Shown here: positions 1-6,196 of the stretch, one piece after another
Numbering within the stretch: position 1 is the stretch's first letter
Layout of the letters: each line of letters starts with the position of its first letter
Source of the DNA: Dehalococcoidia bacterium
GTDB lineage: Bacteria > Chloroflexota > Dehalococcoidia > Bin125
Assembly (NCBI GenBank): GCA_007571275.1
Contig: RKRS01000107.1
Coordinates: 1 to 8,426, forward strand
Length of the DNA: 8,426 nucleotides
Direction of reading: 5' to 3'
Made by a program: the position numbers and the translations under genes
The notes under the pieces: generated by a model
The model's input: only the letters and a program-made list of their open reading frames with translations
The model's database searches: none
What the model was told of the DNA's origin: nothing

Positions 1-543
1 GCCGACCAGATCAATGGCGTCGTTGACCGGGGTCAGCCAGATATCTGGCCATACGTCGATCGGGATGCGCTGGAAGCGGAGATTGGTCCCGCGCATGGCT
101 TCGAGGGCGGTCAGGAGTTCGGCTTCATAGCCGCGATGCCCGTTCAAGCTTGGTGAGGCAGGGTCGGGATCGACGCGGTAGCTGACGGGCTCGAAGAAGG
201 CGAAGAATCCGTAGCGCAGTGTCTGCGGTTCGGTCGGGCAGGACGCGGAGGGTTCTGTCCGCGTCGAAACGGTGAGGGAGGATGAGTTGCGCCAGGCCCC
301 CGCCGGTGCGTCAGCGGGCAAGAAACGCGCGGTGGGCAGTTGACGGGCGCCCCAGCCATCAACCTCGCGTTGTTGCAGAGCGACTTCGACGCGTCCGTCG
401 GATAGCTTCCTGACACTGATGCGGACATCCGCTGCGTCCTCGGCGCGGTCGTCGTTGTCCGCTTGGACAGCCCAGATTGTCATACCGCTCACGAGTGCGA
501 TGCAGAGCGTGACAGCGGCCATCAAGATATGAGTCATGCGCAT
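1..543 (-). CDS. Secreted solute-binding (SBP family 3-like) protein, partial
   Basis: The minus-strand frame from the ATG at 543 stays open for 181 codons to the window edge, so the C-terminus is missing. Residues 1-28 look like a signal peptide: a basic start, a hydrophobic core (about 6-26) and a V-Q-A site before an acidic stretch. Cys14 lies in the core but has no lipobox, so a secreted or exported protein is more likely than a lipoprotein. Residues 40-92 form a small module (VRISVRKLSDGRVEVALQQR, then WGARQLPTARFLP) that I recall from Chloroflexota and actinobacterial exported proteins. From about 110 it resembles the start of a family 3 extracellular solute-binding domain (YGFFAFFEPVSY, GYEAELLTALEAM, then IDLVG at the edge). 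It probably binds a small substrate such as an amino acid for an ABC importer; the ligand is unknown. It lies 49 bases downstream of fabF on the same strand. The coding frame is solid, the family fairly so, the substrate not. Confidence 0.72.
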   Translation of the reverse strand, partial: MRMTHILMAAVTLCIALVSGMTIWAVQADNDDRAEDAADVRISVRKLSDGRVEVALQQREVDGWGARQLPTARFLPADAPAGAWRNSSSLTVSTRTEPSASCPTEPQTLRYGFFAFFEPVSYRVDPDPASPSLNGHRGYEAELLTALEAMRGTNLRFQRIPIDVWPDIWLTPVNDAIDLVG

Positions 544-550
544 GGTTGAT

Positions 551-554
551 CCCT
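551..554 (-). promoter_or_regulatory. Ribosome binding site of the solute-binding-like gene
   Basis: On the minus strand AGGG lies 7 bases before the ATG at 543. This favours that start over a second in-frame ATG two codons further in (537). The 49-base gap to fabF (544-592) shows no clear terminator or promoter, so read-through from fabF is possible. Confidence 0.5.
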
Positions 555-592
555 GTGACGATGATGCTGAAGCAGGAGTAGGGTGGGTGTCG

Positions 593-1864
593 CTAATCGA
601 TGCGACGGAAGACGAGACAGGCGTTCTGGCCACCGAAGCCGAATGAGTTCTTCAGTACTCCATTGACTTCAGCGTCGCGCGCCTGGTTGGGCGCATAGTC
701 CAGGTCGCAGTCCGGATCGGGCGTGGTGTAGTTGATCGTGGGATGGATCTTGCCGTCCGTGATCGACTTGATCGCGGCGATCGATTCGAGCCCGCCGGCG
801 CCGCCAAAGATGTGACCGATCATCGATTTGGTTGATGAGATCGGGATGTTGCGCGCCGCCTCGCCGAGCGCGATCTTGAGCGCTCGCGTCTCGGAGGCGT
901 CGTTCAGTGGTGTTGAGGTGCCGTGAGCGTTGACGTAATCGATCTCTTCAGGTTGGATATCCGCGTCTGCCATGGCCCAGTTGATCGCGCGGATTGGCCC
1001 GGCGCCGTCGGCGTCAGGCATGACCAGATGATGAGCGTCGGCGGAGGAACCGAAGCCGGCCAGTTCGACCTGGTAGTCGGCCCCACGCCGGCGAGCGGAG
1101 TCCTCGGATTCGAGCACGATCACGCCGGCGCCCTCGCCTGGCACGAAGCCGTCCCGCTCTGCGTCGAAGGGGCGGGATGCGCCGGTGGGGTCGTCATTGC
1201 GCGAGCTGAGCGCGCGCATTACGGCGAATCCGCCCAGACCGAGCTGACAGAAACCGGCTTCGGTACCGCCGGAGATGACGATGTCGGCGAGACCGTTGCG
1301 AATCACGTTGGCTGCGTCGCCCAACGCCTGGGTACCGGCCGCGCAAGCCGTGACGACTGTGGTGTTATAGCCAAGCAGTCCGAACTGCATGGCGATGTTG
1401 GCGGCCGCCATGTTGGGCAGCACTTTGGGTAGGAAGAGCGGATCGAGCCGCATCCCGCCGCGCTCGAACAGTGTGCTCGCCGTCGCCTGAATCTCCGGGT
1501 AGCCGCCGGCCCCGTTGCCGAGCACGACGCCAATCCGACTGCGGTCGAGGGAATCGAGGTCGAGTTGCGCGTCCTCAACCGCCTCACGAGCCGCGGCCAC
1601 TGCGAATTGGGTGAACCGCGCCATGCGTCGGGCCGACTTGCGGTCAATAAAGTCACGGGCGTCGAAACCGCGAATCTCTCCGCCGATCGTGCAGCTGAAG
1701 CCGGAGATGTCGAAATTTTCGATCGGCTTGATCGCGCTCTCTCCGGCGAGCAGCTGGTTCCACATCAGCTCCACGCCGGGTCCATAGGGTGAGACAGCCC
1801 CCATGCCGGTCACGACCACGCGGGGTCGTTTGGATCGGTCTGGAGCGGTCTCTGACTCAGTCAT
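593..1864 (-). CDS. fabF: Beta-ketoacyl-ACP synthase II
   Basis: This 423-residue protein is the usual length for a FabF-type condensing enzyme, which decarboxylates malonyl-ACP and joins it to an acyl-ACP in cytosolic type II fatty-acid elongation. The thiolase-fold signatures are present in order: VVVTGMGAVSPYG near residues 17-28, the nucleophile Cys174 in TACAAGTQAL, His314 in NAHGTSTPLND, Lys346 in SSTKSMIGH with His351 as second catalytic His, and a C-terminal NSFGFGGQNA (406-415). The glycine-rich stretch after His351 reads GHIFGGAGG rather than the common GHxLGAAGA, a mild variation. The ATG overlaps the folC stop as ATGA and has a GAGGA site 9 bases upstream, so it is probably translated by coupling to folC. 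There is no acpP, fabD, fabG or fabH beside it. A polyketide-type synthase is less likely given the single domain and length. Confidence 0.93.
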   Translation of the reverse strand: MTESETAPDRSKRPRVVVTGMGAVSPYGPGVELMWNQLLAGESAIKPIENFDISGFSCTIGGEIRGFDARDFIDRKSARRMARFTQFAVAAAREAVEDAQLDLDSLDRSRIGVVLGNGAGGYPEIQATASTLFERGGMRLDPLFLPKVLPNMAAANIAMQFGLLGYNTTVVTACAAGTQALGDAANVIRNGLADIVISGGTEAGFCQLGLGGFAVMRALSSRNDDPTGASRPFDAERDGFVPGEGAGVIVLESEDSARRRGADYQVELAGFGSSADAHHLVMPDADGAGPIRAINWAMADADIQPEEIDYVNAHGTSTPLNDASETRALKIALGEAARNIPISSTKSMIGHIFGGAGGLESIAAIKSITDGKIHPTINYTTPDPDCDLDYAPNQARDAEVNGVLKNSFGFGGQNACLVFRRID

Positions 1865-3321
1865 AGGGTGGGGTCCTCAGCTCGACGGACGATGTGTGTC
1901 TCTGACGGGGCGCTCAAGAAGCGTCGCGCGTCGGCGGCGAGGGAGAGGGAGCCGAGGACCAGGATCAAGTCGTCAGCGCGGGCCTGCTGACCGGCCGCGC
2001 TCAACGCGCTGCGCGAGTCAGGGTGGATGGCGACCCTGCCGTTCCAGTCAGGGTCGGTGAAGGCGTCGGCGACCTGCTGCGGAGGGCGAGCGCGGGGGTG
2101 GTTGGATGTTGTCGCGTAGACGTGTGCGCTGCGGGTCTGGATGATATTGGCCATGTCCCGTAGCGCTTTGTCGCCGAGCACGCCGAAGACGACATGAAGT
2201 TGCTCGTGCGGGAAGTAATCGCGACAGGCGTCGAGCGCGCGCTGCACCGATTCAGCGTTATGCGCGCCGTCGATCACCACGGTCGGCGTGCCGCCCGGTT
2301 CATTGGCGGCGAGCGCTTGCGGCAGGTCGAACGATTCCAGCCGAGCAGGCCAGCGGACAGTGGCGAGGCCACGGTGTAATGCCTCGGACGGGACGGAGAC
2401 GACGCCCGAGGCGTTGAGCACGTCGATCGTCGCGATTGCGGTGAGCGCATTGTCGACCTGATGCCGCCCGAGCAGTGGCAGGAGATGCATGGCTCGCGGT
2501 TGTTCGCCAGGTCGTGGGTTGCGGCGGGTGACTCGGAACCACTGCCCCCAAGGCTCAACACCTGTCAATTCCGTCAGATAGCTGTCGCCGACATCGATCA
2601 ATGGCACGGGCACGTCATCGGCGGCATTGCGTACCACATCGGCGGCCTCGCGGTAGCGCTGCGGCGCGAGGATGGCGCTGCGACACGCCGCACTGATGAT
2701 CCCGGCTTTCTCGGAGGCGATCTGGGTGATCTGGTCGCCGAGGATGTCGGTGTGCTCATGCGAGAGCGACGCGATCACGGCGGCGTCGGTGCGGGCAAAC
2801 ACGTTGGTGCAGTCCAACCGTCCGCCCAGCCCGACCTCGACGATTTGTACGTCCACATCGTGCGCATGGAAGGTGTGGAAGCTCAGCGCCGTGAGGATTT
2901 CGAAGGTGCTGATGTGACCATCGTCCTCGGCCTGGTCGGCCTCGATCACGTGGCGAATCTGTTCGCAGAGGCGGGCAAACTCCTCCTCGGGCAGTGGCGC
3001 GCTGAGGATGCGGATTCGCTCGGTGAACTCGTGCAGATGCGGACTCGTGAACAATCCGGTCCGGAATCCGGCTGCGCGCAGGATCGACTCGATGATGGCC
3101 GCGGTCGATCCTTTGCCTTTGCTGCCAGCGATGTGAATCGTGACGCGACCGTGCTGCGGATCGCCAAGCCGCCTGAGCAGCGAGCGGATGCGGTCGAGGG
3201 CGAAGTCGGGTTTGGCGCGGCGCGGCCCGGAGCCGCGCTCGAAGTCGGCGAATGACATGAGCCAGTCAACGGCGCTTCGGTAGTCGCCGATCGGCCCCTG
3301 GAAACCGACAGCTGTCGACAT
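1861..3321 (-). CDS. folC: Folylpolyglutamate synthase / dihydrofolate synthase
   Basis: FolC is an ATP-dependent Mur-type ligase that adds L-glutamate to dihydropteroate and/or to reduced folates in the cytosol. With the start at 3321 the protein has 486 residues, somewhat above the usual 420-450. The family features are: YRSAVDWLMSFADFERG near the N-terminus (from residue 14), the P-loop HIAGSKGKGST (about 64-73), SPHLHEFTERIRI, the metal-site EVGLGGRLDCTNVF (Glu162), the SHEHTDILGD loop (His190), SEKAGI with the Lys that is carbamylated in relatives (Lys205), and IDGAHN in the C-terminal domain. The P-loop has GSKGKGS where GTNGKGS is common. The frame is open to an ATG at 3420, but those 33 extra residues are polar and unlike FolC, whereas GGGGGAAGG sits just before 3321. 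Whether it has both activities cannot be read from sequence. Confidence 0.92.
   Translation of the reverse strand: MSTAVGFQGPIGDYRSAVDWLMSFADFERGSGPRRAKPDFALDRIRSLLRRLGDPQHGRVTIHIAGSKGKGSTAAIIESILRAAGFRTGLFTSPHLHEFTERIRILSAPLPEEEFARLCEQIRHVIEADQAEDDGHISTFEILTALSFHTFHAHDVDVQIVEVGLGGRLDCTNVFARTDAAVIASLSHEHTDILGDQITQIASEKAGIISAACRSAILAPQRYREAADVVRNAADDVPVPLIDVGDSYLTELTGVEPWGQWFRVTRRNPRPGEQPRAMHLLPLLGRHQVDNALTAIATIDVLNASGVVSVPSEALHRGLATVRWPARLESFDLPQALAANEPGGTPTVVIDGAHNAESVQRALDACRDYFPHEQLHVVFGVLGDKALRDMANIIQTRSAHVYATTSNHPRARPPQQVADAFTDPDWNGRVAIHPDSRSALSAAGQQARADDLILVLGSLSLAADARRFLSAPSETHIVRRAEDPTL
1874..1878 (-). promoter_or_regulatory. Ribosome binding site of fabF inside folC
   Basis: The minus strand reads GAGGA 9 bases ahead of the fabF ATG, within the last codons of folC. 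With the 4-base ATGA overlap, this fits translational coupling of the two genes and fixes the fabF start. Confidence 0.6.
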
Positions 3322-3422
3322 TGACCTTCCCCCGCTCGTCTCCCCGTCGTCGTCCTGCGGCAATACCACGTCGCTCAATGACGGTAGCGATGTGGATGCC
3401 CGTCCTGCTTCCTGTTCCATTC

Positions 3423-3452
3423 ATCGTACGCCACTTGATCAGGCGGTTTCAG
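3423..3452 (-). promoter_or_regulatory. Candidate promoter for folC-fabF
   Basis: On the minus strand CTGAAA (3452-3447) and TACGAT (3428-3423) are separated by 18 bases, each matching 4 of 6 bases of the sigma-70 consensus. Transcription would start near 3416, downstream of the ATG at 3420, which agrees with the folC start at 3321. In G+C-rich DNA this is only suggestive. Confidence 0.27.
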
Positions 3453-3463
3453 GCTGCGACGAT
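3435..3463 (+). promoter_or_regulatory. Candidate promoter for the fbp cluster
   Basis: TTGATC (3435-3440) and GACGAT (3458-3463) have a 17-base spacer. The -35 box is reasonable and the -10 box weak (3 of 6, including the key A and final T). It overlaps the candidate leftward promoter, as expected for a short divergent region, and would give a leader of about 40 bases before fbp. Confidence 0.22.
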
Positions 3464-3477
3464 CCGCCCAACGGTAT

Positions 3478-3494
3478 CACCGCGGTTCGCGGTG
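3478..3494. repeat. 7-bp inverted repeat upstream of fbp
   Basis: CACCGCG and CGCGGTG are exact reverse complements separated by GTT. The 17-base element ends 19 bases before the fbp ATG and lies downstream of the candidate promoter. It could be an operator for a dimeric repressor or a stable hairpin in the fbp leader. No regulator is encoded nearby. Confidence 0.5.
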
Positions 3495-3513
3495 CAGCAC
3501 GAGCGGACATTCG

Positions 3514-4491
3514 ATGGCAGACGCTGGCGACTCACTCAAGACCCTGGCAGACGTGATTGCCGAGACGGCGCCGGCGGAGTTGGTCGCCGACGGTTTTCTG
3601 ACGGTCGTCGGCGCGATCGCCGAGGGCGCCAAACGGGTGGACGGCCTGACCCGTCGCGCGGCGTTGGCTGGCGTGCTGGGCGATACCGGCGAGATGAACG
3701 TGCAGGGCGAGATTGTCCAGGTACTGGACGCAGCCGGGACGGATGCGTTCGTTTCCTCACTGCGCGATTGCGGCGTGGTCGCCGCTCTGGCTTGCGAAGA
3801 GCTTGAGGAAGCCGTCTTCGTCTCAGACTCGGTCGATCACCCCTACCTGGTGATGTTTGACCCGGTGGACGGGTCGTCAAATATCGATGTCGCGGTGACC
3901 ATTGGTTCGATCTTCGCGATCTATCGCCGCGCGGATGACGCGCCGGTCTCCGACGCCACCCTGCTCCGACCAGGACGTGAACAATGTGGCGCCGTCTATG
4001 TGGTCTATGGTTCGTCGACGGTACTGGTGGCGGCCACGACGGGTCGGGTTGACGGCTTCACCCTCGATCCCGCATCCGGCGAGTTTCTGCACAGCCACGA
4101 GCGGATTCAGATTCCGCCGAAGTGCGCGGCGTACTCAGTCAACGAGGGCAACCAGGGCAACTGGCATCCCGAGATGCAGGCCGCCGTCGCCGAACTGCGC
4201 GCCGATTACGGCCTGCGCTATGTCGGCTCGCTGGTCGCGGACTTCCACCGTGACTTACTCAAGGGCGGTATCTTCCTCTACCCGGGCGATGTCAAGTCGC
4301 CGGCCGGTAAACTGCGACTCGGCTATGAGGCGAACCCGCTGTGTTATGTAGCCGAGCAGGCGGGCGGGGCCGGCAGCACGGGCACGGAGCGCATCCTTGA
4401 TGTCCAGCCCGAGCTGTTGCACCAACGCACGCCATTGATTGTTGGCAACGCCGACGTGGTTGAGCGCGTCGTCGCGAAACTGGCCGAGTGA
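3514..4491 (+). CDS. fbp: Fructose-1,6-bisphosphatase, class I
   Basis: This 325-residue enzyme hydrolyses fructose-1,6-bisphosphate to fructose-6-phosphate and phosphate, an irreversible step of gluconeogenesis (and of pentose-phosphate recycling). Class I signatures are clear: metal-site Glu95/Glu96 in ACEELEE, FDPVDGSSNID at 115-125 (Asp116, Asp119), NEGN (210-213), VADFHRDLLKGGIFLYPG with Arg246, KSPAGKLRLGYEANP with Lys266 and metal ligand Glu272, and a C-terminal HQRTPLIVGN. Asp72 matches the catalytic Asp74 of the mammalian enzyme. Compared with that enzyme, the AMP-site motif GTGELT is replaced by APAELV and the Lys before the core Tyr is Pro110, although Tyr111 and Arg138 remain, so AMP control may differ. 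Only a weak purine-rich stretch precedes the ATG. It leads a rightward cluster and is followed 55 bases later by an aldolase for the preceding step. Confidence 0.94.
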   Translation: MADAGDSLKTLADVIAETAPAELVADGFLTVVGAIAEGAKRVDGLTRRAALAGVLGDTGEMNVQGEIVQVLDAAGTDAFVSSLRDCGVVAALACEELEEAVFVSDSVDHPYLVMFDPVDGSSNIDVAVTIGSIFAIYRRADDAPVSDATLLRPGREQCGAVYVVYGSSTVLVAATTGRVDGFTLDPASGEFLHSHERIQIPPKCAAYSVNEGNQGNWHPEMQAAVAELRADYGLRYVGSLVADFHRDLLKGGIFLYPGDVKSPAGKLRLGYEANPLCYVAEQAGGAGSTGTERILDVQPELLHQRTPLIVGNADVVERVVAKLAE

Positions 4492-4531
4492 CTCCTGGCA
4501 GGGCAGTCAGACCTACCAGGATCGAGATCCC

Positions 4532-4537
4532 GAGAGG
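4532..4537 (+). promoter_or_regulatory. Ribosome binding site of the aldolase
   Basis: GAGAGG lies 9 bases before the ATG at 4547. It identifies that codon as the start rather than an upstream in-frame codon at 4439 inside fbp, which would add 36 residues with no resemblance to aldolase. Confidence 0.65.
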
Positions 4538-4546
4538 CGATACCAG

Positions 4547-5557
4547 ATGACGAACGAACTGCATGAAACCGCCCGCGCATTGGTCGCGCCGGGGCGCGGC
4601 ATTCTCGCCGCCGACGAGTCGAGCCCGACGATCAAACGGCGCTTCGACACGATTGGTCTCGAATCAACCGAAACGAATCGCCGCGACTGGCGACAATTGC
4701 TGTTCACCTCGGAGGGCATCGGCGACTGGATCTCGGGTGTAATCCTGTTTGAAGAAACGCTCGCCCAGGACGCCTCGGACGGGCGTTCGCTGGTCGAGGT
4801 ATTGACTTCGAACGGTGTAATTCCGGGAGTCAAGGTTGATAAAGGCGCCAAGGATCTCGCTGGCTCGCCGAATGAGAAGGTGACCGAGGGTCTGGACGGG
4901 CTGCGCGAGCGACTTAAGGTTTACCGGGAGCAGGGCGCGCGCTTTACCAAGTGGCGCGCCGTGATCGATATCGCTGAGGATCGCCCGACCGCGTACTGTC
5001 TCGATGTCAATGCGCATGCGCTGGCGCGCTTCGCCGCGCTGTCACAGGAGGCGGGGTTGGTGCCAATCGTGGAGCCTGAGGTGTTGATGGACGGCGACCA
5101 CGATATCGCCGCCTGCGCCGCCGCGACCGAGGCGGCGCTGCGCGCGACCTTCGCCGCGCTCGCCGTGCAGCACGTGGATCTGGCCGGCACGCTACTCAAG
5201 CCGAATATGGTGCTCTCGGGCAAAAGCGCCGAGCAACGCGCGTCGGCCGACGAAGTCGCCGCGGAGACGCTGCGGGTCTTCGCCAACGCCGTGCCCGCCT
5301 CAGTGCCCGGCTGCGTGTTCCTCTCCGGCGGTCAGTCAGATGAGGAGGCGACCGTCAATCTCAACGCGATCAACCAGGCTGCGGCTGGCTCTTCCGCTGC
5401 GCCGTGGGAACTGAGCTTCTCCTACGGTCGTGGATTGCAGGCGACGCCGCTGTCGGTCTGGGGCGGCAAGCCTGAGAACATTGCAGCGGCTCAGGCGGCC
5501 TTCCAGGAGCGGGCGCGTCTGACCTCGGCGGCGCGTCGGGGCGAGCACGTCGGATAA
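4547..5557 (+). CDS. Fructose-bisphosphate aldolase, class I (Schiff-base type)
   Basis: This 336-residue enzyme reversibly joins dihydroxyacetone phosphate and glyceraldehyde-3-phosphate to fructose-1,6-bisphosphate. It belongs to the animal/plant-like class I family, which needs no metal. Visible landmarks are GRGILAADES near residues 16-25 (Asp23), GVKVDKGAKDLAG (94-106, Lys96), FTKWRAVI with Lys135 and Arg137, VEPEVL with Glu176 and Glu178, the Schiff-base Lys218 in GTLLKPNMVLSG, and the phosphate-binding FLSGGQSDEEAT (258-269). The C-terminus ends in HVG and lacks the terminal Tyr that assists catalysis in vertebrate enzymes. Its product is the substrate of the upstream fbp, so the pair probably works in gluconeogenesis. 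rdgB begins 9 bases after its stop. Class II metal aldolase motifs are absent. Confidence 0.95.
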   Translation: MTNELHETARALVAPGRGILAADESSPTIKRRFDTIGLESTETNRRDWRQLLFTSEGIGDWISGVILFEETLAQDASDGRSLVEVLTSNGVIPGVKVDKGAKDLAGSPNEKVTEGLDGLRERLKVYREQGARFTKWRAVIDIAEDRPTAYCLDVNAHALARFAALSQEAGLVPIVEPEVLMDGDHDIAACAAATEAALRATFAALAVQHVDLAGTLLKPNMVLSGKSAEQRASADEVAAETLRVFANAVPASVPGCVFLSGGQSDEEATVNLNAINQAAAGSSAAPWELSFSYGRGLQATPLSVWGGKPENIAAAQAAFQERARLTSAARRGEHVG

Positions 5558-5566
5558 ATCAGTCTG

Positions 5567-6196
5567 GTGGCTCATCGACTGCTGATCGCGACTGGCAACC
5601 CCGGCAAGCTGCGCGAGTTTCGCGAACTGTTTGACGCGCACGTTGATTCGGACTGGGAGCTGGTCGCGCCGTCCGAAGTTGGACTGGGCGACTTCACAGT
5701 GGTTGAGGACGGCGACACGTACGCGGAGAACGCCGGTCGCAAGGCGCGTTCATATTCGAACGCCTGTGGATTGCCGGCGCTGGCTGACGATTCCGGGCTG
5801 GAGGTCGACGCACTTGACGGCGCGCCGGGTCTGTACAGCGCTCGGTATGCTGGAGAGGCAGCGGATGACGCCGCCAACCGCGCCAAGTTGCTGGCCACGC
5901 TCGCTGATGCGCCTGACGGTCAACGCGCGGCGCGCTTTCGCTGCGTGATTGCGCTGGCCTTTCCTTACACGACGAACGTGCGTCTGGGCGAAGGCGTAGT
6001 GGAAGGATCGATCGCGATGGATGAGCGCGGCGAACTGGGTTTCGGCTATGACCCCATCTTCGCCCTCCCCGACGGGCGGCGGATGGCTGAGTTGGGCGTG
6101 GCGGAGAAGAACGCGATCTCGCATCGCGCGCGCGCGCTGGCGAATGCGTCGTGGGCGCTCAAGTTCATGTCAACAACCCTGGATCGGTCGTCGTGA
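5567..6196 (+). CDS. rdgB: dITP/XTP pyrophosphatase (RdgB/HAM1 family)
   Basis: This 209-residue cytosolic enzyme hydrolyses dITP, ITP and XTP to monophosphates plus pyrophosphate, keeping deaminated purines out of DNA and RNA. Family motifs run the full length: the N-terminal ATGNPGKLREFRELF (8-22), GDTYAENAGRKA (49-60), ADDSGLEVDALDGAPG (73-88) with catalytic-type Asp74/Asp75, SARYAGE, GFGYDPIF (158-165), MAELGVAEKNAISHRARAL (173-191). The start is GTG with no good ribosome binding site. It lies 9 bases after the aldolase stop, so reinitiation or coupling is likely. Its TGA overlaps the moaA start as GTGA. A run of alternating CG (6125-6137) near the 3' end encodes the conserved Arg-Ala pairs and needs no other explanation. 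Confidence 0.95.
   Translation: MAHRLLIATGNPGKLREFRELFDAHVDSDWELVAPSEVGLGDFTVVEDGDTYAENAGRKARSYSNACGLPALADDSGLEVDALDGAPGLYSARYAGEAADDAANRAKLLATLADAPDGQRAARFRCVIALAFPYTTNVRLGEGVVEGSIAMDERGELGFGYDPIFALPDGRRMAELGVAEKNAISHRARALANASWALKFMSTTLDRSS

Noticed and set aside
144..428. 94-residue minus-strand open frame with Pro/Arg-rich protein
   Set aside because: It is an alternative frame inside the solute-binding-like gene. The frame from 543 has a signal peptide, a ribosome binding site and recognisable domains, while this one has none.
923..1432. 169-codon plus-strand open frame
   Set aside because: It lies fully antisense to fabF, and its composition is that of a G+C-rich shadow with no recognisable motif.
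2461..3255. 264-codon plus-strand open frame
   Set aside because: It is antisense to folC, whose motifs span the whole region. Long antisense frames are expected in G+C-rich genes.
4519..4530. Short inverted repeat GGATC-GA-GATCC between fbp and the aldolase
   Set aside because: The 2-base loop is too tight for the full stem and a 4-bp version is too weak. It has no T-run and is probably chance.
6125..6137. Run of alternating C and G (possible Z-DNA or simple repeat)
   Set aside because: It encodes the conserved His-Arg-Ala-Arg-Ala-Leu segment of rdgB with normal high-G+C codon use.
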